From an uncultured Fibrobacter sp. (GTDB lineage Bacteria; Fibrobacterota; Fibrobacteria; Fibrobacterales; Fibrobacteraceae): 64,000 nucleotides of DNA. Below are positions 42,421 to 51,300 of this stretch, in pieces. How positions within the stretch are numbered: position 1 is the first letter of the stretch; every line of letters begins with the position of its first letter. A model generated the notes under the pieces. It did not search any database, was not told the origin of the DNA, and saw only the letters and a program-made list of their open reading frames with translations. Both the position numbers and the translations under genes were made by a program. Location of the stretch: positions 1 to 64,000 of the forward strand of contig NZ_CAMVDO010000006.1 of NCBI RefSeq assembly GCF_947166265.1, given 5' to 3'.

Positions 42421-43392
42421 TTATCTCACGACGAGTGCTGCGAGGGCGAGTTCTTGGCTGGTAACGGTCCAGCTGCTGCTCTTGAATTCGTAGTTGAGGT
42501 CGGCAAGGCGACGAATGACGCGGCAGAGGAGCGGCTTTCCCCAGCGACGGCAACACTCGGCGGCGTTGCCTTGCTTGCAGAACATGAAGTAGTTCTTTCC
42601 AAGCGTCTGGGCTGCATCTTCGGGGCTCATCTTTTTTGCGGTGAGCGACATGAAGTTGAGAAGGTCTACGGCGTGGCTGTAAAGGGCGTTTACGATTCGA
42701 ATGGCGTCATTGTCCTTGTTGCCGTAAAGGATTTCGTGTAGCTTGCGCGTGTAACCTACGGCATCGCGCATGCCGAAGAAATTCAGGATCTCGTAAGGGG
42801 GGATTTCTCGACGGGGAGTAATCATGGTCCTTACAAGGTCGTAAGTGATCTTGGCGCAGTCGGGTTCGAAAATGAGAGCCTTTTCGATTTCTTCGCAGAC
42901 AAGCTTGGTGTTGGTGCCGAGTGCGTCGGCAAGGTACTGGCTTGCGGCGGGTTCGATCGGTTTTCCGAAGTGTGCAGGAACGTTGGACGCAATCCATTCC
43001 TGCATCTTGTACTGCTTGGGTTCTTCGTACTTTTCGATTTTTGCGACTTTCTGTAAAATCTTGTAGAGTTCCGAATTGGCGCGCAGTTCGTCAAAGTCGA
43101 GCAGGAGCTTGCAGTCGGGGGCATCTTTTAGCCAGCGGGCAAGAGCCTTGGTTTCGTCTGCTTTCATGGCGTCCGCATTGCGGACGACCACCGCCTGATC
43201 TGGAGCGAACATCGAAACCGCCCCGCAGCTTTCCATAATGAGACCCGCTACCGATGGAATATTGGTGTCCGTAGCGTACACGACCTGCTTGGAAAGCGGG
43301 TCGTCCTTACGTTCTCCGAGGGATTCTGTCAAGAATTTCTCGACTTGCTTGTCCTTGGAGAACTGGTCTTTGCCGATCAGGGCGATAATCAT
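42421..43392 (-). CDS. holA: DNA polymerase III delta subunit
   Basis: Clamp-loader subunit: the N-terminus MIIALIGKDQFSKDKQVEKF, domain I motifs FAPDQAVVVRNADAM and ADALGTNTKLVCEEIEKALI (the classical LG.NL..L..EIEKL region) and a collar domain. Length (323 aa) fits. It starts 3 bases after the greA stop, so the two are one unit. Confidence 0.88.
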   Translation of the reverse strand: MIIALIGKDQFSKDKQVEKFLTESLGERKDDPLSKQVVYATDTNIPSVAGLIMESCGAVSMFAPDQAVVVRNADAMKADETKALARWLKDAPDCKLLLDFDELRANSELYKILQKVAKIEKYEEPKQYKMQEWIASNVPAHFGKPIEPAASQYLADALGTNTKLVCEEIEKALIFEPDCAKITYDLVRTMITPRREIPPYEILNFFGMRDAVGYTRKLHEILYGNKDNDAIRIVNALYSHAVDLLNFMSLTAKKMSPEDAAQTLGKNYFMFCKQGNAAECCRRWGKPLLCRVIRRLADLNYEFKSSSWTVTSQELALAALVVR

Positions 43393-43395
43393 AGA

Positions 43396-43860
43396 TTACT
43401 TGAAGTCAATGATTTCGAAGCGGTTCTTTCCCTTTGGGGTCACGACTTCGACGATATCGCCCTTCTTTTTTCCCATGAAGGCGGAACCCATGGGGCTCTT
43501 GAAACTGATTTTGCCGTTCATCGGGTCGACGCCTTCGGGGCTCACTAGCTGATAGACCACTTCCTTCTTGGTCGCAAGGTTTTTAGCGGTGACGGTGGCG
43601 CCAAAGCGGACTGTGTCGGAGTTCGCGTCAAATTCTACGATAATTGCATTGGAAATCTGGTCTTCCAGCTTGGGAATTTCCAGGTCAATGTGAGCCAGCA
43701 TTTCCTTGGCGGCATGGTATTCGGCGTTTTCGCTCAGGTCGCCTTGCTTGCGGGCTTCTTCCATTTCATCGACAACGCGGGGGCGTTCAATCTTTTTGAG
43801 GAAGGTGTAACGTTCAACCAGCTTGTCGTAAGTTTCTTTAGTACAGGGTGTTTTAGCCAT
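43396..43860 (-). CDS. greA: Transcription elongation factor GreA
   Basis: N-terminal coiled coil with the acidic tip EARKQGDLSENAEYHAAKE, and a C-terminal FKBP-like domain (SPMGSAFMGKKKGDIVEV). It rescues backtracked RNA polymerase. First of the greA-holA pair. Confidence 0.96.
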   Translation of the reverse strand: MAKTPCTKETYDKLVERYTFLKKIERPRVVDEMEEARKQGDLSENAEYHAAKEMLAHIDLEIPKLEDQISNAIIVEFDANSDTVRFGATVTAKNLATKKEVVYQLVSPEGVDPMNGKISFKSPMGSAFMGKKKGDIVEVVTPKGKNRFEIIDFK

Positions 43861-43902
43861 GACCTTAAATTAGAATTTTTTTGCGGGGTAGAAGGGGGTG
43901 GG

Positions 43903-43931
43903 GTTCAACATAGTCGCTTTTTTGCTATAAT
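43903..43931 (+). promoter_or_regulatory. Promoter of argJ
   Basis: TATAAT (43926-43931) with GTTCAA (43903-43908) 17 bp upstream; the -10 is consensus, the -35 weak. It lies 30 bp before the argJ start, which has AGGAG. Confidence 0.55.
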
Positions 43932-43960
43932 TTAAGGTGTAGAAAACAATAGGAGATTCT

Positions 43961-45178
43961 ATGTACACAGTATTGGAAAAAGGCGGCGTTTGCTCCCCCA
44001 AGGGGTTCACCGCGTCTGGAATTTGCGCTGGTATCAAGGCTAGCGGTAATGCCGATATGGCGCTTTTGAAGAGTGAAAAGGCTGCTCGCTGCTTTGCCGT
44101 GTTTACAACGAACAAGGTGAAGGCCGCTCCGGTACTTTACGACAAAGCCGCTCTTGAACATGCGCACTTTGCCTCTGCCGTGGTGGTGAATAGCGGTAAC
44201 GCTAACGCCTGTACCGGTGAACAGGGACTTCGCGATGCAGAACGTATGGCTACCCTTACGGAAGAAGCCCTGAAGCTGACTCCGAAGAGCGTTCTCGTTT
44301 GCAGCACAGGTGTGATTGGTCACCTGATGCCGATGGATAAGATTGAGGCGGGCATTCCGAAGCTCGTGGAAAAGCTCCATGCTGACGCTTCTGAAGAATT
44401 TGGCCGCGCCATTCTGACGACAGACCTTGCGCTCAAGAGCCATGCCGTCGAAATCCAGACCGAAAAGGGTGTGGTGACGATCGGTGGCGCCTGCAAGGGT
44501 TCGGGCATGATTCACCCGAATATGGCGACGATGCTTGCCTTTATTACGACAGACCTCGCTCTCCCGATTGATTTCTTTGCCGAATTCCGCGCCGACATCG
44601 CTGATTCGTTCAATGCGATTACGGTCGACGGCGATACGAGCACCAACGACACTTGCATCTTGCTTGCTAACGGCATGAGCGGCCTCAAGTACGAAGACTT
44701 GACCCTTACGGAACAGGGTGAATTCCGCGCCGCACTGATGCTTGTGATGAAGGAACTCGCAAAGGATATCGTGCGTGACGGTGAAGGTGCAACCAAGCTC
44801 ATTGAACTTTGCATCGAAAAGGCCGAAAGCCACGAAGAAGCTTTGCGTATGGCCCGTTTCATTGGTACGTCTAACCTTGCCAAGTGCGCCATGTTCGGCG
44901 AAGATCCGAACTGGGGCCGTATTCTGAGCAGTGCAGGTAGCAGTGGCTGCAACATGATTGCCGAACAGACGGATCTTTTCTTTGGCGATGTGCAGGTGCT
45001 TTCTAATGGACGTCCGGTGCAACTGGATGACGAACAGATGAAGGCTCTGCGTGCGGTGGTTCGTCAGCGTGAATACAAAGTAACGCTGGTGCTGAACATC
45101 GGACACGCTAGCGCAAGTGCATTTACCTGCGACTTGAGCTACGATTACGTGAAAATTAACGCTGAGTACACGACTTAA
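43961..45178 (+). CDS. argJ: Bifunctional ornithine acetyltransferase / N-acetylglutamate synthase
   Basis: ArgJ recycles acetyl groups in arginine synthesis. Key segments: VVVNSGNANACTGEQG, GVIGHLMPMDKI, GGACKGSGMIHPNMATMLAF with the self-cleavage site before the Thr of NMAT, VDGDTSTNDT, and GEDPNWGRILSSAG. AGGAG precedes ATG. Its own terminator lies after a copy of the covarying repeat. Confidence 0.96.
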   Translation: MYTVLEKGGVCSPKGFTASGICAGIKASGNADMALLKSEKAARCFAVFTTNKVKAAPVLYDKAALEHAHFASAVVVNSGNANACTGEQGLRDAERMATLTEEALKLTPKSVLVCSTGVIGHLMPMDKIEAGIPKLVEKLHADASEEFGRAILTTDLALKSHAVEIQTEKGVVTIGGACKGSGMIHPNMATMLAFITTDLALPIDFFAEFRADIADSFNAITVDGDTSTNDTCILLANGMSGLKYEDLTLTEQGEFRAALMLVMKELAKDIVRDGEGATKLIELCIEKAESHEEALRMARFIGTSNLAKCAMFGEDPNWGRILSSAGSSGCNMIAEQTDLFFGDVQVLSNGRPVQLDDEQMKALRAVVRQREYKVTLVLNIGHASASAFTCDLSYDYVKINAEYTT

Positions 45179-45181
45179 TAA

Positions 45182-45276
45182 GACCGAGCTGGCTAAATTC
45201 ACCAGAATCCTTACTCTGGAGCCAGCTCTCTCGCCACCGCCCCAGCTTAACGCCTGGGGCTTTGTGGCTCACGATT
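45182..45276 (+). repeat. Covarying two-hairpin repeat, copy C
   Basis: GACCG, stem 1 GAGCTGGCT (45186-45194) with AGCCAGCTC (45220-45228), 25-nt loop ending TTACTCTGG as in copy B. Then TCTCGCCACC, stem 2 GCCCCAG...CTGGGGC (45239-45260) within GCCAC/GTGGC, then TCACGAT. Stem 2 differs at nearly every position from copies A and B yet still pairs. Confidence 0.8.
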
Positions 45277-45300
45277 AAGACCGCTCGCTCAGCAAATAAG
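45277..45300 (+). repeat. Truncated fourth copy of the covarying repeat (D)
   Basis: AAGACCGCTCGCTCAGCAAATAAG resembles the start of copy A (GACCGCACGAGCTGCAAATAAG) but breaks off at the terminator. Confidence 0.55.
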
Positions 45301-45303
45301 TTG

Positions 45304-45335
45304 AAAAAATCCAGACTTGTGAGTCTGGATTTTTT
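45304..45335. terminator. Bidirectional Rho-independent terminator
   Basis: AAAAAATCCAGACT (45304-45317) pairs with AGTCTGGATTTTTT (45322-45335), loop TGTG. It serves argJ (+) and the giant surface protein (-). Confidence 0.92.
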
Positions 45336-45336
45336 C

Positions 45337-48300
45337 TTATTTCACGTTCACTTGTCGTGTCTTGTTCCCGATTCGGAGAATGTAGTTTCCAGAATGGGGA
45401 ATGTTTAGTTCAAAGTTTGAAGCAGAAACGTTTCCCTGATGGAGAACACCTCCCTGCATATCGAACAGCGTGTATCTTTGCCCGAGGGCAGCCTTGTTGA
45501 TTTGAATATTCTTGCCTAAAGTCTGAATGCTGAATGGCGAATCGCTTGTAAATGCAACAGGCTTGATTGCTGTTGTGTACGAGTCGGGGGCTACGTCGAT
45601 GCTTCCGCTAAAGTCCGGGAACGCTCTGTCGCTAGCCTGTCCCCAGATGGAGGCGTCCGTGTTTTCGGATTTGTAGTTGTGCAATAGTGTAGCGACGGTT
45701 CCATCCTTAAATTTATTGATGGAATAGCTCTTTACGCCTTCGGAATATTTGTTGTTCGTTGCAGGAATTTCGCCAAGCGTAAAAACATGGCTCATTTGCA
45801 GTTCATGCTTTTCGATGATTTCTCCGAAAATACCGCAGGACTGATTATTAAAATCGCACTTTTGGAATGCGGGTGAATTAAGGTCGCCTGCGTGGTAGCT
45901 GTTGGTGACTCTGTAATGCCCTGTTCCCTTAAAGTCGTGAATGGAGGTCGTACCAACGAATGCCCCTATAGTGGCATCGTGATATTTGGCCGTAACAGAT
46001 CCGATGTGATAGCTGTTGATGATGTTGATGGTCTCGTAAGCGACCCCGACAAGTCCTCCAGCGATACGCTCTGTTGCATCAAGAGTTCCTTCAAAAGAAC
46101 AGTTGGTCATGGTTGTGCGAATCGCTCTGCCTGCAATGCCACCAATGGCTTCTTTTCCTCGAAAATAGGAATCGTTAATTCTTAAGTTACTTAGGGTGAT
46201 TAGGGTGTCATCGAAGGGGGGATCTAATTGAGTGAAAAATCCCACATCAAATGCGTTTTCGATGTTAAAGTAGAGACCGCTTATGGTATGCCCATTGCCA
46301 TTGAACGACTTTAAATGTCTTGGGCTGATGGGGGCCCATTCTGCAAATCCGTCTTTTAGGGAATCATTTAAGGTGCCATCTTTTTTTAGGACGTTCTTGT
46401 TGACGACGATATCTTCGGTAAGTTCGACACAAGCATCGCTTTCTATTTTAGAGCCGAAGTTGTAAGAGGCGAACCCGTACAATTCCTCGACATTGGAAAT
46501 TTGATAGCAGCCGTCCTTGATAGAAGGGTCCTTTAACTCAATCCATTTTGCATAAAGCGAAATGTCCTTTTCCGAAACGACACTTGCCTGCATGTCGCCG
46601 CTAAATTGCTGGTTTTTGTACCAGCCCGCAAAAACATAGCCTTCACGGGTGGGGCGGCTTAGCTTGCGCCTAATTCCTTTGCCTGCTGAAATTTTTTCTG
46701 TTTTTCCTTCGTATTCAACAAGGGTGACAGAAATGGCCGGGACAAATTTGGCGTAAAGGGTGACATCATTGGTTTCTGTGGAATCAATTTCTGTGAGGGG
46801 TGTCCCTTTGAAATTACTTGATTTGTACCATCCTGCAAAATAGTAGCCGTCTTGCTTGACTTCATCAGCGGAGGGGAGTAGTTGCTTGTAGCCTAGAATG
46901 TGCCTTGACGGATAATGTTTGGCGTTCGGGTCGGTATCATAGGTGTGTAAGGTGAGCTTGGAATAAGGGACGTTTGCCTTGTTGATGATGCCACTAAAAC
47001 TAGGATAAGTTTCCCCTTTTTGCACATCCTGTCCCCAGACGGTTCCGCATACGCCGTAGGTGCAGTTTTGCTGAAGAAGGTTGGCTACGGTTCCGTCTTC
47101 AAATTTTTCTAAAGGGAATACGGTGAGTCCGGTGTATACCATGTCCATGTCGGGACCGTCATAAAGAAGATAGCTGTTGATAACTTCCAATTTTGCATTG
47201 GTGCGTGCGTCGAGGTGAGGCTTTGTAAGCCCAAGATCGTCATCTCCAAAGAATTCGATAAAGGGTGTTGTTGTATAGCTGTTGATAATGGTCCCTGTTT
47301 GCAAAATGGCGCCTATGAAGGCGACGTGGTATGACGCTTTTTGTTTAGCGGTGCAATAGACGTTGGCAATGGTGAGTGAAGTTGCAACATCTCCGATCCC
47401 GTATGCATAGTTGTCGGCTGTGATTTCGCCTTCTACATACGTGTTGCTAATCGTTGCATGATGGACGTCAAGCAGAGAGACGATTCCATTTGCCATGTAT
47501 TCTTCTGCAATGACTTTCCCTTTGAAGTGGCAGTTGTTCATTGTGAAGTCATTTTGGGCGCTATGATAAATGTCGATTAGTCCTGTTGCCGTGAGGTCTG
47601 TTGCGATAACGGTTCCTTCAAAAAAGCTGTTTTCTATAGTAAGCGGATTGCCGTATGCATATACAACTAATCCTGCTGCTGAATAGTAGCCTTTGAAGTA
47701 GGAGTCTTTAATGCCTAAATTGCGGATGGATAATGGTGTCGAACCCTGACTATTTCCCATTTTTAGGATAAAGGCAGATGAACCTTCGTCTGCATCGGTG
47801 TCTTCATAAAGTCCGCTGATGGTGTGACCGTTCCCGTCAAAGGAACCTGTAAAGTGATTCTTTTCCCCGATGGGCGTCCATGTTCTGAAGGTTCCCTTGT
47901 TCAGGTTTCCGTTGCGGTCAAGAACATTCTCGTTGACAACGATGTCGGCGGTGAGTTTGCCGTTGAAGGATGCGTTATCAGGAAAATTTTTGGAGGGCAA
48001 ATTAACTCCTGCTGCAAAACGGTACAGTTCGTCCGCATTGCTGATGAGGCACCATCCTTCGCTATCTTTGGACAATGTCATTGCCCAAAAATCTTGTACG
48101 CCCTCTACCGTGTCTGATGCGGTTAATTGAGGCGCTCCTGCAAAGTCTTCGGTGGTGTACCAGCCCATAAAACAATAGCTGTTGTCGTTGAATTCCAGCT
48201 TTGCCAGTGGTTCCCCTGGTAGAATCGTTTCTTCAATGGTGGTGCCGTTGGGGTAGTGTAATGTGTAGTGCACCTCGGTAGAGCTGGTCTTTGCTGAGGT

Positions 48301-48351
48301 GAGTGAAATGCCTGCAAATAAAGTTGCAAAAAGTACGGTGAATTTTGTCAT
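45337..48351 (-). CDS. Giant secreted GLUG/InlB-repeat protein (1004 aa)
   Basis: Signal peptide (TLFAGISLTSA). It contains two copies of a large module: CYQIS-type start with ELYGFA, DIVVNKNVL, WTPI, and DGNGHTISGLY, followed by beta-helix turns. Each is preceded by Flg_new/InlB repeats (FAGWYKSSNFKGTPLTEI, FAGWYKNQQFSGDM). The sorting tail YTLFDMQGGVLHQGN...GNYILRIGN follows at the C-terminus. Its two modules correspond in order to modules 2 and 3 of its upstream neighbour, so it looks like a partial duplicate. It is 18 bases from that gene and probably cotranscribed. Surface adhesion is the likely role. Confidence 0.85.
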   Translation of the reverse strand: MTKFTVLFATLFAGISLTSAKTSSTEVHYTLHYPNGTTIEETILPGEPLAKLEFNDNSYCFMGWYTTEDFAGAPQLTASDTVEGVQDFWAMTLSKDSEGWCLISNADELYRFAAGVNLPSKNFPDNASFNGKLTADIVVNENVLDRNGNLNKGTFRTWTPIGEKNHFTGSFDGNGHTISGLYEDTDADEGSSAFILKMGNSQGSTPLSIRNLGIKDSYFKGYYSAAGLVVYAYGNPLTIENSFFEGTVIATDLTATGLIDIYHSAQNDFTMNNCHFKGKVIAEEYMANGIVSLLDVHHATISNTYVEGEITADNYAYGIGDVATSLTIANVYCTAKQKASYHVAFIGAILQTGTIINSYTTTPFIEFFGDDDLGLTKPHLDARTNAKLEVINSYLLYDGPDMDMVYTGLTVFPLEKFEDGTVANLLQQNCTYGVCGTVWGQDVQKGETYPSFSGIINKANVPYSKLTLHTYDTDPNAKHYPSRHILGYKQLLPSADEVKQDGYYFAGWYKSSNFKGTPLTEIDSTETNDVTLYAKFVPAISVTLVEYEGKTEKISAGKGIRRKLSRPTREGYVFAGWYKNQQFSGDMQASVVSEKDISLYAKWIELKDPSIKDGCYQISNVEELYGFASYNFGSKIESDACVELTEDIVVNKNVLKKDGTLNDSLKDGFAEWAPISPRHLKSFNGNGHTISGLYFNIENAFDVGFFTQLDPPFDDTLITLSNLRINDSYFRGKEAIGGIAGRAIRTTMTNCSFEGTLDATERIAGGLVGVAYETINIINSYHIGSVTAKYHDATIGAFVGTTSIHDFKGTGHYRVTNSYHAGDLNSPAFQKCDFNNQSCGIFGEIIEKHELQMSHVFTLGEIPATNNKYSEGVKSYSINKFKDGTVATLLHNYKSENTDASIWGQASDRAFPDFSGSIDVAPDSYTTAIKPVAFTSDSPFSIQTLGKNIQINKAALGQRYTLFDMQGGVLHQGNVSASNFELNIPHSGNYILRIGNKTRQVNVK

Positions 48352-48369
48352 GTTGCGAAAACCTTGTTT

Positions 48370-51300
48370 TTAATGAACCTTGATCATTTGAAAATCATGC
48401 CCGATGCGGACAATGTAGCTGCCGGGCTTGGGCGTGTTTAAAGTGAAGTTGCGATTTTGCACGATTCCCTGCATGATAACGCGCCCTTGCACATCGAGGA
48501 GTGCAAATTTCTGACCGGCTGCTGCCCCCGTAATCAGGACTTTCCTGTCTAGGCTCCGTGCAGAAAAATGCTGGACATCTGCGGTGAATGTGTAGAAGTT
48601 CTTCAATACAGTTGTATGTTCGGGAATGGAATCTTCTGGATATAGCCTGAATTTTTTAGAATCGAAGGCTTTGGCGTCAATCAAGCTGCATTCGAACCTT
48701 GATTTTTCAAGGCAGTAGGTATTGGATACAGAAATTGTTTCTTCTGTTTCGTAGGAGCTGAAGAGCGCATCTCCGCCTTTGACAAGCTTGACCAGGCTGA
48801 AGGAACTGTCGATGACAACCCGACCGTAGTTGTGTCCGACAAAACCGCCAAAAGCATAAAGTGTAGAACTGTTGTAAGATCGCGATATTTTAAGGTTTCC
48901 GTTCTTGCCTACAATGCTGACAAAGCCTGCGACCTCGCCGAGGTTAAGCCCGTAGGTCTGAAAATAGGAGTCCGATACGCCTAGGTGGTAGATGGTCACT
49001 GGTTTTTGGGATGTCCCGCCATTGACGTAGCCAAATAGGCCGACATTTCTCGCTTCCAGAGAGGGCAATAGCATTTTATAGAGTCCGCTGATGGTGTGCC
49101 CGTTGCCGTAGAATTGTCCGTTGAAGGGTGCGAGTGTGTCGCCAATGGGAACCCAGTCCGTAAAGCCGTACATTAGGGGACGCTGGAAATTTCCGTTGGA
49201 GTCGAGAACATTGTAGTTGAGCGCAATGTCTTGTTGGAGTTCTCCGCAGGCATTGGCTTTGCCTTGCTTGACAATGTCTGCGAATCCATAAAGTTCCCCG
49301 ATGTCGTATATCTGGTAGCAGTCTCCCACCAGCTTAGGAGCCCTGATTTTAACCCATTTGCCATAAAGGGTCGTGTCTGTCGTAAGTTCGATTTCGATGA
49401 GTGAGCTGCCTTTAAATTCGTCGTTATTGAACCAGCCCGAGAATACGTAGCCGTCGCGTGCCATGCTTTGTGCGCTTGGCGGTGCATATTTCGCCCCCTT
49501 CACGAACTTGGTCGGGTAGGTGGTGGTGTCGCCCTTGAACGTATGCAGGGTGACGTTCACAAAGCTTGTCTTTGAGCCTTGGATGCTTCCGCTAAGGACA
49601 GGGTGCTTTTGCGCTGCCGAGATGTCTTGCCCCCAGACAGAACCGTCAACTCCGTTTTCGTTGTAGTTGTGCAAGACTTTGGCGACTGTGCCGTTGGCAA
49701 ATTTTTCGATGGGGTATATCGTGGTCCCGTGATAGAAAAGGTTTTCTATAGTGGGGATGGTGTCGCTTGTAAAGACGTTGCTTGTGAAAATATTTTTGCT
49801 TGGATTTCTGAAATTGATGATGTCGTTACCGATAATTCCACAAAAGCCCCGTTGGGTGTCGCATTTCTGGTCGTTGTAAAGCAGGTCGCCTATGTGGTAC
49901 GAGTTGATGATGTTGCAGGTCCCGGTGTCGTTATAGTTGCTGCTTGTTGCAATGCCGAGGAGTGCGCCTATAATCGAGCTAGGATTCTCTGAAATGATGG
50001 GACCGACATGGTAGCTGTTGACGATATTGATGGTGTCGTAGGCGATGCCGACAAGTCCGCCTAAATCGTATCTTGCGACGAGTACGCCTTCGAAGAAGCT
50101 GTTTTCAATTTTAACGTTTTTGTAGACGCTTCCCGCAAGTCCGCCTACGTTTTCCCTTGCGCGGAAATAAGAATCCTTGATGCCAACGTTGCGTATATAG
50201 CTTGAGTCTGAGTTGTTTTCAAATATTCCGAAAAATCCTGCATGATGAACGTTATCGACATCATAGTAGAGCCCGCTGATGGTGTGGCCGTTACCGTTGA
50301 ACAGTCTGTGTCGTGTTGTAATAGGAGTCCATTCTGCAAAGCCGTCTTTTAGTTTTTCGTTTAGGGTCCCATCCGCATTGAGGACATTCTTGTTTACCAC
50401 GATGTCGTTGGTCAGTTCAGAACATACTTTTTTCTGGTCGATATATTCCAGACCGTACAGTTCTTCGACTGTAGAAACTTGATAGCAGCCGTTCTCGATG
50501 GGCGGTGTCTTTTTCTGGAACCATTTGGCGTAAAAGGTGGTGTCTTTGTTTGAGGTGACACTCATTAGCATTGAAGAATTGTAATTCTTGTCGCTGTACC
50601 AGCCGGCAAAAATGTAGTCGCTACGGAAGGGGACGGGGAACTTTCGTTCGAGTCCCTTTCCTGCTGGAATTTTGCTTATCTTGCCGTCGTACTCGACTAG
50701 CGTAATGGTAATCTCGGGAATAAACTTTGCATAAAGTTCTACATTCTTGGTTTCGGTGGAATCAATTTCATGGACTGGATTTCCTTTGAAATCGCTTGAC
50801 TTGTACCAGCCGGCAAAGTAGTAGTTGTCACGCTTGACCAGGTCTGCGGTAGGAAGCGCAAGCCTATGCCCTTTAACAAATTTTGTGGGGTACTTTTGTG
50901 CGTTGGGGTCATCGGAGTAGGTGTGTAACGTAAGCTTTAGGTATGGCACCTTCGTTGTGCTAAAAACCGGGGTGAAATGGGGTAGCGTTTCTCCATTTTG
51001 TACGTCTTGCCCCCAGATGTTTCCGCAAACGTTGTCGGTACAGTATTCGCGCAAGAGGGCTGCGACTGTGCCGTCTTCGAATTTTTCCTTTGGGTATGCG
51101 ACAAGCCCCGGATACACTTCGCCAGTATCCGTTTCTTTGTCGATTAGGATATAGCTGTTGATAATTTTCAGCTTTCCCGCGGGGGACTTGACTAGGTTGA
51201 TTTTTTCCTTGGAATAGGAGTTGCCCGAGTTAAAATGGGGGTTGATTGCATAGCTATTGACGATTGTGCCTTTAGTAGGGATATAATTGATTAGTGATGC

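Noticed and set aside
43925-45202. 425-codon minus-strand open frame opposite argJ
   Set aside because: ArgJ is unmistakable on the plus strand; the antisense frame has no motif or start signal.
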